Shown: piece after piece, positions 1 to 9,345 of the stretch | Layout of the letters: every line of letters begins with the position of its first letter | Numbering within the stretch: the stretch's first letter is position 1 | DNA from: Hepatocystis sp. ex Piliocolobus tephrosceles | Taxonomy: Eukaryota > Apicomplexa > Aconoidasida > Haemosporida > Plasmodiidae | Length of the DNA: 13,099 nucleotides | Assembly: GCA_902459845.2 (NCBI GenBank) | Contig: CABPSV020000147.1 | Location: 1-13,099 of the forward strand | Direction: 5' to 3' | Notes under the pieces: model-generated | The model's input: the letters and a program-made list of their open reading frames with translations, nothing else | Told to the model about the DNA's origin: nothing | Databases searched by the model: none | Position numbers and translations under genes: made by a program

Positions 1-720
<720 letters not shown>

Positions 721-825
721 ACAAGTTAATATGTATATACACGTATATATATAAACATGTACAGATAAACTAAACTCCATCTTTTTTAAAAACAAAAAAA
801 AAAAAAATCAAAAAAAACAAAAAAC

Positions 826-856
<31 letters not shown>

Positions 857-1177
857 AGAGGAAAGAGTTTTTTTTATTTCTAATGTAACAGTCTTGTTTA
901 TAATATTTTTCAATTTTTTTTTGAATAAAAAGAAAATTGGGAATGTTTATAATAGGGTTGTAAATATATTCATACCGTAGTACTTTAAAAAAAATGAAAT
1001 ATATAGCTTTATATATTACTCATATAATGAATGATTAACACTATTAAAATATCTACATAATAATATTATAATAAAGTGAATATTAAAAAAAAAAAATTTT
1101 ATTTTTTTTTTTTTTTCTTTATTACTATTACATATTAATATATATTTATATTTTTATGCAAATAGTAAGCAGTTTTA

Positions 1178-1193
1178 GGCTTCACTAGAAGCC
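1178..1193 (+). ncRNA. GC-rich hairpin, possible histone-type 3' stem-loop
   Basis: GGCTTC-ACTA-GAAGCC is a perfect 6-bp stem with a 4-nt loop. It has the same geometry as the animal histone mRNA 3' stem-loop (GGYYYU-UHUH-ARRRCC). Five of six stem pairs fit that consensus; the loop-closing pair is C-G rather than U-A, and loop base 1 is A rather than U. A purine-rich stretch (agaagaaatga, 1210-1220) lies 16 nt downstream, where animals have the histone downstream element. Against this reading, the hairpin is 457 nt past the H4 stop rather than within about 100 nt. A hairpin of a different non-coding RNA, or chance, remains possible. Confidence 0.35.
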
Positions 1194-1255
1194 ATTATTA
1201 TTAATTATTAGAAGAAATGACTAATTTTTCATATGTTGCTTTTGCTTGGATTGAA

Positions 1256-1259
<4 letters not shown>

Positions 1260-1286
<27 letters not shown>
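1260..1286. repeat. (TA)n microsatellite
   Basis: Uninterrupted alternating TA of 27 nt, directly after the hairpin-containing segment. Similar TA tracts occur at 9105-9135, 10414-10442, 11044-11064 and 12888-12911. Confidence 0.95.
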
Positions 1287-2246
1287 GCATATTTTTAATC
1301 ACTTTTTTGCAACATTGCCTTTTTTTTTTTTTTTTTTAGTGTATTATATAAACTTATTTTTTATTCATACACTTATATATGCACTTATTTTATACATTAA
1401 TTTTTTATTTATTTTTATTTTATTTCTTTTTATTTTATTTCTTTTTTTTTTTAACCAAAAACTCAAACTATAAATACATTTTTTTCTTCACTTAAAAAAG
1501 ACATTTGCCACATTAAAAACTCAAACTATAAATCTTTTTTTTTTTTTTTACATAAAAAAAATATATTTTTACCACATTAAATCATGAATTTCAACATGTA
1601 ATGAAAATTTGCACAATCGTGTAGTAACCACTTAACTCTATTTAGCAAAAGTAGTTTTTTTTTAATACCTATTTTTATAAAGAATAAAGCATGATAAAAA
1701 AAAAAAAAAAAAAGCAAAAAAAGAAAAAAAATGTTTTTCTATAAACTTATTTGTTTCTTTTTAATTAGAAAAAAAGTCTATATATTCGGACATATGCATG
1801 TATGTATATCTGTACATACTGAAAACAAAAAAGTAACTTTTAACTTTTTTTATAAACACTAAGAAAAAAAAAAAAAAAAGACCTATATGGTTTACGTATT
1901 ACATTTTTAATCATGTTCATAAAAAAGAGTAAAGGAAAAGGTGTTTGTTTATTGTATCCACGCACACAAATATATATATATATACATATAAACACATGCT
2001 ACATAAGGAACAATAAAAAAAAAAAAAAAAAGTATAAACAAAAAAAAGTATAAAAAAAAATATAAACAAATAGAATTTACAAAACCAAATATTAGTCCCT
2101 TTGCTCTTGTTTTTTTTAATAAAATATTACTATACCTTTCAGGACAATTAACACAAATGTTCGTTGGTTAAAGTATTATCAATGTGTTTTAAGCCATTCT
2201 TTTTTTACGAAAAGATATAAGTTAATATTTATGTAAAATTTAAGGT

Positions 2247-2285
2247 TAGCGAATCACTAGGGCGCGGAGCAGAACTAAAATGCTC
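2247..2285. other. GC-rich island with short inverted repeat
   Basis: The stretch from about 2249 to 2275 is roughly 60% G+C, including GGGCGCGGAGCAG, in flanks well below 20%. GAGCA at 2267-2271 and TGCTC at 2281-2285 can pair around a 9-nt loop. In AT-rich Plasmodium genomes, isolated GC-rich intergenic islands often mark structured non-coding RNAs, so this is a candidate element or RNA end. I recognise no known RNA family. Confidence 0.3.
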
Positions 2286-2562
2286 ATGTTTGTTGTATTT
2301 TTCAAATATTTTTCATTATTTAGTCAAATTATTAAAAGAATTGAACTTATTGGAAAACAAAAATATAATAGCGTGTTAATGTTGAATAATCTGAATATAA
2401 ATCAAAAAATTATCAAACAAAACAAAAAAGGGAAAAACAAAAAAAAAAGGGAAAAACATACCGATGAGCGTTTTGAAAGGAACACGGGAAAAATAAGAAA
2501 TGGGGGCGGAACAAGCAAAATAAGCAAAACAAACGAAGAAAGGCAGGAAAACGAAGAAAGGG

Positions 2563-2591
<29 letters not shown>
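2280..2591 (+). CDS. Doubtful small hypothetical ORF
   Basis: A 103-codon open frame starts immediately after the GC island. Its first 18 residues are hydrophobic (MLMFVVFFKYFSLFSQII), resembling a signal peptide or signal anchor. A lysine-, asparagine- and glutamate-rich hydrophilic tail follows and ends in eight lysines. The poly-Lys end exists only because the frame runs through an A tract. The DNA is polypurine from about 2400 onward, which by itself keeps this frame open, and the opposite strand is also open across part of it. No domain or PEXEL motif (RxLxE/Q/D) is seen. It could be a lineage-specific secreted peptide, but a chance frame in the H4-kinase intergenic region is more likely. 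Confidence 0.15.
2400..2587 (+). repeat. Polypurine tract
   Basis: The + strand is dominated by A and G, with repeated GGGAAAAAC, GAAGAAAGG and GGGGGCGGAAC-type words, ending in an A run. Pyrimidines are rare apart from a short break near 2460-2476. The composition differs from the surrounding A/T alternation. Confidence 0.75.
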
Positions 2592-2593
<2 letters not shown>

Positions 2594-2700
2594 AAAATAA
2601 TGAATGAAACGTCAAACAATGAAATGACATAATATAAAAACAATCATTTCAACAAACAAAATCATTTTAATTATTGAAAAAATAAAAAAAAAAAAAAAAA

Positions 2701-2760
2701 AATATGTAGGTATATGTAGGTAGGTATATGTAGTTATATGTATGTGTAGGTATATATATA
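2701..2760. repeat. Imperfect GTAGGTATAT microsatellite
   Basis: Interspersed copies of TATGTAGG and GGTATATGTAG directly after an A run, grading into (TA)n. It looks like slippage-derived repeat DNA and has no coding potential. Confidence 0.8.
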
Positions 2761-3180
2761 CAAATATATAAATACATATATATACGCGTGCGTATATAAA
2801 TCACATCGTTAAAATTTAATTATACATGTAACACATAGGACTGTTGGTGTATTAGAATTATAAAAAGACAAAATATGTAAATGGTAACAAAGTAATGCTA
2901 AACTGTAAACATACACATTTTGTTTTATATGATGGCGGACAAATAGAGACATTTTATGGTAAATAAAAAAAAAAAAAAAAAAAATATAAATGACCATATG
3001 AATGATCATATAAAGGTATATAAAAAAGGTAAACTATATCAATGAATTATTATATGATTTTAATAAAATGGATTTGTTCTTTTTTTTTCTTGCTCGTTAA
3101 GGTATATATTTGTTTTTCACAGGTGTCACATTATTATAGCTTCTATAATATGTACATATATATATATAGTGAACAGATTT

Positions 3181-3896
3181 TTATTCTGTCTTAATTAATA
3201 AATCTTTGTATGCGACTCTTTGTTTATTTACATCGTAACTAGTATTACAATTTTTAATAATCGTATTAGTATTTTTAAAAAATGTAGGTAAATCAATTAA
3301 GCTATTCACGTTTGTTGCATAATTCGTATGCACAAATCCTAGGCTAGCGTCGTTAATGTTACTACAGCTAATGTTATTATTACTGCAGCTAACATTATTA
3401 TTATTATTACTACAGCTACTATTACTACAGATACCGCTACTATTACTAAAGCTACCGCTACTATTACTAAAGCTACCGCTACTATTATTAAAGCTACCGC
3501 TACTATTACTACAGCTAATATTATTATTATTAATTAATATGTTATTAATAGCATAATTGTTTAATGAGTTGTGAAGAGAAACAACATATTTTATTTTGTT
3601 GTAGTAAATTGTTGGACACGTAGTATGATCATTGTTTGTGTTATTACATGTAGAATTCAAATCAATATGACTATAATTTTTATTTATATGAGATGTTACA
3701 TAAGGATAGTATGCATGACAATAACATTGTTTGTTATTACACTTATTATACATATTACTACTGTTATACATATTACTACTGTTATACATATTACTACTAG
3801 TGTTATTATCAATTTTGGAATTAAAATTATTTATATATTTTTTAACTATGGCACCATTATTTATATATTTCATTATTTCATATTTTTTATTACTAC

Positions 3897-3928
<32 letters not shown>

Positions 3929-4866
3929 CTATGTATATATGTCAGTGGTGTATCTAATTTTACTGATCCATTAATACTATTATTATTTTTTATATAAGCT
4001 ATACAATAATTATTATTGTTTTTGTTGTTATTGTTGTTATTGTTGTTATTGTTGTAGTATGTACAATTATGACTTGATATATTTTTATATTCTCCACTAG
4101 TGTTTGTTAATAAATTTATTTTGTAAAGTTTAGAAATGTAGTTAGTTTCAGTAGGTATATGATCATTTATTACAATATTTTTTGCATTTATACTTTTATC
4201 CAAAGTAGGGTTATTTTCCATTTTTACACTTTCCGTTTTGTTGGTATCTTTTACAACATATTTCATGCATTGTTGTAAGTTAAAACAAAATTCGTTATTA
4301 ACATGTTGATTATCCAAATAAACTTTTATGTTTTTTTTTTTTTTTAAATTTTCACATGATTGTTTATATTTGTTATTTTCATTTGATTTTTTTAAAAGTG
4401 AAAACATTTGTTTTATTGTATTTGTTTTTGTTTTATATATGTCTGTTAACTTTTCATTTTTATAGTTGCTTAACATTTTAATTTCTTTTGTTTTTTCTGA
4501 AATGTTTTTTATATCGTGTTTTTTATTATAACTGTTTACATTAATATAATTTAAACAAGTCATTTGTTTATCATCCATTCCACTACTATGATAAGGATAA
4601 GAATCAGCACTATGATTATTTTCATGGATATAATTACTAACTATATGGGCGTTTTCGCTTATGTTTTGACACGTGTTACCATATACATTGTTGTTGTAGC
4701 TCATACCATCGGATATATATACATGTTCTGTACTTTTGTTTGATGGATACATCAGTTTATTATTAAATACATTGTAGTTTTTCTCATGTATTTTGTGAGC
4801 GTTGTTATAATGGCATAATACATATGACACTAGTGATGGTACATTTGTATCTTTATATTCTGACAA

Positions 4867-4910
<44 letters not shown>

Positions 4911-4940
4911 TATTATTATTATTATTATTATTATTATTCA

Positions 4941-4973
<33 letters not shown>

Positions 4974-7900
4974 TACTACTACTACTACTACTACTATTAT
5001 TATTATTATTATTATTTATAAAATTCATGTTATATTCGGGATGGTTAATTATTTTATTATTGGAATAAGGTGATTTGTCACACCCAGATACATTGTCATA
5101 TCCAGAGGGATTGTTATAATAAAAATAATCAGAAGTAAAAGTAGGCCTACTATATAAAAGATTAGAATTATTATCACTTACCTTGTATTTACCTGTTATT
5201 AACAATTGTTCGTTGTGTATTTTCTGACTGTTATAATAATTAATAAAGTTTTTATTTGTGGTCTGATCGTCACAAACGTTGGAATTGCCAACATTAGAAC
5301 CACCACTGTTGACACTACCACTGTTGACACTACCACTATTGACACTACCACTGTTGACACTACCACTGTTGACACTACCACTGTTGAAAGTGCCATTGTT
5401 GACACTACCACTGTCGGAATTACCGATGTGACACAATGAAGTGTTTATTGGTAAGTTTACAAAACTACACGGTTGGTAAAATTTTATAATTTTTTTTTTT
5501 TTTTTTTCCATTTCCTTCTGCTGATTTTGATTAAAAGTAATTATTTTTTCCGTACTATTTATATAATAAATATTTTGATTTATATTATTATTATTATTAT
5601 TATTTATTTTTTTGTTGGTATTTATACAGAATTTTGTGTTGTTATGGTTATTTTTATTTATATTATTCTTGTTATATATGTATATTTTTTTACAGTTGTT
5701 ATTGTTGTTATTGTTGTCGATGTTGTCAATGTTGTCGGTATTGTCGTTGTTGTCGATGTTGTCGTTGTTGTCGATGTTGTCGTTGTTGTCGATGTTGTCG
5801 TTGTTGTCGATGTTGTCGTTGTTGTCGATATTGTCGGTGGTAAACCCTTGAAACCAAGGATGATTAAATGCAAGGGTACAATTAGATATTCTTTGTTTAT
5901 AATCAAATTTTAACAACTGTTCACATAAATCTTTAGCTAAGGGATGATTATTAAAAGAAAACATATCAAAATCAATTCCTGTTTGTTCTTTTTTAATTAA
6001 AATTCTATGCGTAGTTTTGTAATTGGTCATTAAGCACATAGGTAGTGGAGTTATACCAGTCATAAGTATGTAAAAAATAACACCAACAGACCAAATATCT
6101 GATCCAAATGAATATTGAGAACCTTTAAGTATTTCAGGGGCAATATACGCATATGTACCTACAAGTCGTACTTTTTTTTTTTTTTTATTTTCTCCTGGTA
6201 TTATTTTGGTATATATTGGGTCATATACTTTTTGAGCGGGGTATTTTGAAATTGTTACATTGTTACTATTATCTATGTTGGAACATGTATATATGTTTGA
6301 TTGTACAGTTTGTTCTGTTGTTGGTTGTGCAGTTTGTTTTGTGATCGGTTCTGTGGTTGATGCTGTGATCGGTTGTACGGTCGATTGTTCATTCGGCTGT
6401 ATAATATTTATCCCATTTTGTATTTGATTTATGTTCATATTTTCCCATGTACCATTTTTAATAGAGTATAGATTTTTTTCGTTTATACATTTAATATAAT
6501 TTATTTTATTTATTAAAATATTATTTGTTATAGAATTTTTATTTTTGTTAAGTTTTAATATATTTAGCATGGCAGTTTTATTTTTTTTTATTGTAGGTAT
6601 AGTTGGAGGTAATAATAAAAGTCTACTTGAACGATTTAACTGTTCATAAGTTATATGGTTAAGTACATTATTTTTATTAATAAGGTTATTTGTATTTAAT
6701 ATGTTTGTATCTGGATAGGTGTTAAAATTGTATGAAGTATTCAATGTTGTTTTGTTAAGGCTTGGCCACAAATAATTGTCATTGTTATTGTTATTGTTAG
6801 TAGTGGTAGTACAAGTGGTAGGAGTAGTGGAAATGGTCGGAGTAGTACAAGTGGTAGGAGTATTAAAAATGGTTGGAGTATTAAAAATGGTTGGAGTATT
6901 AAAAATGGTTGGAGTAGTGGAGTTACTCAAGCCTACAAGCTCACATGTGTCATAGTCTATCAAAACTAGCTCATAATTATATTTATCACTTTTATTTTTT
7001 TGTTTTTTATGTCTGAACATTAAATTTTCTGGTTTAACATCTCTATGTATAATACCATTAGAATGTAAATAATGAACAGCATATAGTATTTGAATTAATA
7101 TATACTTACATATACATTCTTTTACATTTTTTTTATATGTTAAAAAACTAAACAGTTCGTCTCCATATAATTTTTCAATAATCATATAAAAGTTTTTATT
7201 ATCGTCATATATATCATATATAACCATTAAATGTTTATGTTTATTTAATGAACTAACCCATTCAATCATTTTTTCCCAATTATTACCAAAAGATTTTATT
7301 ATTTTTTGTTTATTAACAACTTTCATAACTTTATGTTTATTATCTTTTTTATCTACAACATCTAATAAGATAGCTCTATCACAAGGTAATTCAAAATCTT
7401 TTAATTTTTTTTTGTTTGCATGTAAATATGTTTTATATAAATTCAAATTTGAACTATTGTCTTTTTTTTTATGTACTGTTTTTTGTAAATGAGGATATAC
7501 TTTGCTTTGATTAAACGAGTTTCTTTTTCTTTTTGTTTGAGATGTGGTGTTTTCACAATTCCCATTTTCATTATTTTCGTGAATAGTTCTAGTTTTAAAA
7601 TTATCGTTTGTACCGGTCGCTGTACCGGTCATTGTACCGGTCATTGTACCGGTCATTGTACCGGTCATTGTACCAGTCATTGTACCAGTCATTGTACCGG
7701 TCATTGTACCAGTCATTGTACCGGTCTCTGTAACAGTATCTGTACCGGTCATTGTAACATTATCTGTACCGGTCGCTGTAACATTATCTGTTGTAGCATT
7801 TTCCACAGAGGTATCATTTATGTTGTTTTTTTTTTTTTTTTTTATTGTTTTACATTCTTTGTTTTTGTTAACCTGAACAATATTTTTATCACATCGGTAA

Positions 7901-8367
7901 GGAGATAAAGTATATAAGACAGGTTTGTTATTTTTTATATAATTTATAGTTAATGGTGTTTGGTTCTGTTCAATAAGTTCTTCAGTTTTTACTCCTGTGT
8001 TTACTTCTGTTTTTACTTGTATTTTTTTGACTTTGACTGGTAACCCTACTGCCACTTCTTCATCTTTTTCATTTTTTTTTATTTTTTTTTTTTTTGGTTC
8101 ATTATTTTCATTATCAATCAGATTAATAAACAAGTGTATATAATTTTTTAACAAATAGTCTTCACATATTGGTAAAAAATTTTTTATAATAAAGTAATCT
8201 TCTATTGGGGTATCTTTTAATTTAATTATTTTTTTTATTTTTATTGGAACAGAAGATATATAATGGTTTAATATTTTATTATTTATGTTACAATTTTTTG
8301 GATGCAGTACATTAATAACGTCTTTACTTTTCTTTTCATTTTTTATTAGAATATTATATTCTGTCAT
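3181..8367 (-). CDS. CAMK/CDPK-like serine/threonine protein kinase with large inserts
   Basis: Single 1728-codon ORF; the start is bounded by an in-frame stop two codons upstream (8371-8373). The kinase domain spans about residues 325-842. Conserved elements seen are the ATP-site Lys K349 (VMKVV), a helix-C Glu (E365 or E369), HRDVKPEN (H441, D443, K445, N448), Mg-binding D471, GTYAYIAPE (743-745), DIWSVG (D757) and R826, then HPWF. GTYAYIAPEILKG and DIWSVGVIFYIL resemble CAMK/CDPK kinases, but no EF-hands are present, so it is not a classical CDPK. Oddities: no glycine in the expected glycine-rich loop (about 326-338); DFG replaced by D471-Y-D473; about 245 extra residues between DYD and APE, with TPTIFN-type repeats. 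Residues 35-85 are a non-repetitive N-terminal segment of unknown role. The long C-terminus (843-1728) is mostly Asn runs and tandem repeats with islands of ordinary sequence and no recognised domain. No signal peptide or membrane segment is evident. It is convergent with H4 and could be an active atypical kinase or a pseudokinase. Confidence 0.93.
3415..3507 (-). repeat. 21-bp coding repeat (SNSSGSF)n
   Basis: Residues 1621-1651: SNSSGSF, NNSSGSF, SNSSGSF, SNSSGIC, SNSS, followed by related VSCSNNN and ISCSN units to about 3358. A heptapeptide repeat near the C-terminus. Confidence 0.92.
3745..3798 (-). repeat. 18-bp coding repeat (SSNMYN)3
   Basis: Residues 1524-1541: three perfect SSNMYN units in the C-terminal extension, followed by a small Cys-containing segment (NKCNNKQCYCHAYYP). 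Confidence 0.93.
4009..4053 (-). repeat. Poly-Asn tract with Lys interruption
   Basis: Residues 1439-1453 are Asn apart from one Lys. Codons alternate AAC and AAT, unlike the pure AAT runs elsewhere in the protein. A second pure-AAT Asn run lies at 3898-3924 (residues 1482-1490). Confidence 0.93.
4867..5019 (-). repeat. Poly-Asn/Ser tract
   Basis: Residues 1117-1167: about seven Asn, eight Ser, then three long Asn runs separated by single Met residues. On the + strand it is (ATT)n with short (ACT)n and CAT interruptions. A trinucleotide slippage tract typical of Plasmodium proteins. Confidence 0.95.
5302..5412 (-). repeat. 15-bp coding repeat (NSGSV)n
   Basis: Residues 986-1022: five near-identical NSGSV units flanked by variants (NNGTF, NSGGS). 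The DNA unit on the + strand is ACTACCACTGTTGAC, with one copy reading CTATT instead of CTGTT. Confidence 0.93.
5710..5835 (-). repeat. 18-bp coding repeat (DNIDNN)n
   Basis: Residues 845-886, directly after the end of the kinase domain: about five DNIDNN units followed by shortened DNTDNIDNIDNN. An acidic, polar linker. Confidence 0.93.
5842..7395 (-). other. Protein kinase catalytic domain (split by insert)
   Basis: The N-lobe plus catalytic loop lie at about 6949-7395 (residues 325-473). The C-lobe from the VRLVGTYAYIAPE segment to HPWF lies at about 5842-6171 (residues 733-842). Between them, 6187-6948 encodes the low-complexity insert of the activation segment. Boundaries come from motif positions and are accurate to roughly ten residues. 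Confidence 0.85.
6808..6915 (-). repeat. 18-bp coding repeat (TPTIFN/TPTTCT)n in activation segment
   Basis: Six hexapeptide units (residues 485-520): three TPTIFN, then TPTTCT, TPTIST and TPTTCT. They follow the DYD motif by about a dozen residues, inside the kinase activation segment. They are rich in Thr-Pro and so offer possible phosphorylation sites. Confidence 0.93.
7609..7779 (-). repeat. 12-bp coding repeat (MTGT)n
   Basis: Residues 214-253 are ten consecutive tetrapeptides: ETGT, eight MTGT and ATGT. Related TATGTDNV and TMTGTDTV units precede them from residue 197. The DNA unit is about 50% G+C (GTACCGGTCATT on the + strand), and copies differ mainly by CCGGT versus CCAGT. It lies in the N-terminal extension before the kinase domain. 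Confidence 0.95.
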
Positions 8368-9101
8368 GTTTTAAACAGTTTTAAATTTTACTTTTCTGTT
8401 TTTGTTATGAGTAAATAATTGTATGTATATTTAAACTGTTACACCTTTTTTTTTTTTTTTTGCTTACCTTTCTAGTGTATTTATTTATCAGTTGTAATAA
8501 AAAGAAAAAATAGATAAGCATACAAACAAATAGATAATAAAAATTATGACAAGGCAATAATGTTCAAGCGTTTATATTAGTGATCATCTAAAAATATCAT
8601 CATGCAGATATATACACATACACATATATATATGTATATATATATATGTATATATAGATATATCTCTGTGTCCTAATACTTTTTTAAATTTATATTTTCT
8701 TGGCTATTAAAAAAGTTTTTATTATATAAAAATATTTCTTTAAATGATTGGAATATCAAATGAGAACAAAAAAGGCAAAAAGCAAAAATAGAAAGAATAG
8801 GAAAATAAACAAAAAGGAAAAAAAAAAAAAAAAAAAAAAAGCAAAACATAAAACAAAAAAGCATAAGATTATATATGTTCATATAAAAATGTGCCAATAT
8901 AGATGAGTATATATATGAGTATATACATGTGTATATACACATTCAAAAATAACGGTAAACACTGTCCTCAGCGTCCGTGAAAATTTAAGTATATTAAAAT
9001 ATGTTATATGTATGTGCATATATTATATATATATATATATTAGCTTTTTTATTATTATTAATGTGTACTAATGTAAAATATCTCACTAATCCTTTAAGAA
9101 A

Positions 9102-9139
<38 letters not shown>

Positions 9140-9225
9140 TTAACTTTTTTAAAGTCAGACAAATATAAAATAACTATTTTTTTAATTATGTTAAAAATCG
9201 CATAAATATATATATATATATATAT
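8368..9225. other. Upstream region of the kinase gene
   Basis: No convincing gene. On the kinase-sense (minus) strand it begins with an in-frame stop at 8371-8373 and holds T runs, A-rich words and an A23 tract (8818-8840). It presumably includes the kinase 5' UTR and promoter. A minus-strand open frame at 8673-8942 begins MCIYTCIYSYIYSS, runs through a poly-Phe stretch and has no recognisable domain; at most it is an upstream ORF. A short G+C-richer patch (CTGTCCTCAGCGTCCGTG) at about 8962-8979 stands out, with ACGG and CCGT able to pair weakly. It has no known identity. Confidence 0.6.
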
Positions 9226-9345
9226 GTAGTATATATGTATGTAGTATATATGTATGTAGTATATATGTATGTAGTATATATGTATGTAGTATATATGTAT
9301 GTAGTATATATGTATGTAGTATATATGTATGTAGTATATATGTAT
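9226..9345. repeat. Perfect 15-bp tandem repeat, 8 copies
   Basis: GTAGTATATATGTAT is repeated eight times without a mismatch and is preceded by a (TA)n run. In one + frame it reads MYVVY repeatedly, but that frame then enters unremarkable AT-rich sequence, so it is treated as a non-coding minisatellite upstream of the kinase gene. Confidence 0.97.

Larger units (their letters stand above)
721..3180. other. Convergent intergenic region between H4 and kinase
   Basis: This 2.46 kb stretch lies between two stop codons and should contain both 3' UTRs. It is mostly homopolymers (A28 at 826-853, several A or T runs of 14-18), a (TA)n tract at 1260-1286, and GTAGGTATAT-like microsatellite DNA at 2701-2760. 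Segments that look less random are 1161-1250 (hairpins), 2085-2285 (ending in a GC island) and 2400-2587 (polypurine); these are listed separately. A 19-nt AT-rich perfect hairpin, TATTATAG-CTT-CTATAATA, at 3132-3150 lies just past the kinase stop. It could be a 3' UTR element, but is weak evidence in such AT-rich DNA. No convincing additional gene is seen. Confidence 0.7.

Noticed and set aside
1285..1473. Phe/Leu-rich + strand frame downstream of H4
   Set aside because: Entirely T-run driven; no start context, domain or complexity.
2244..2255. GGTTAGCGAATC, resembling a tRNA B box (GGTTCGANNCC)
   Set aside because: It has a two-base interruption, no A box upstream at the right distance and no cloverleaf.
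2376..3009. Poly-Phe minus-strand frames
   Set aside because: They are complements of A tracts and the polypurine stretch; composition alone explains them.
5199..5411. Minus-strand frame with STVVV repeats inside the kinase
   Set aside because: Shifted-frame reading of the NSGSV repeat in the kinase gene.
3356..6344. Several + strand open frames rich in Leu, Tyr, Val or Cys opposite the kinase gene
   Set aside because: They are antisense mirrors of the Asn, Ser and Asp repeats of the kinase; they have no independent domains and the kinase reading is supported by catalytic motifs.
7489..7908. + strand frame with repeated CTGH units
   Set aside because: It is the antisense of the MTGT coding repeat and of poly-Lys codons; no support for a gene.
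9226..9345. Regular repeats as a CRISPR array, or as a MYVVY repeat protein
   Set aside because: The copies are head to tail without spacers, in a eukaryotic intergenic region, and the frame has no non-repeat domain.
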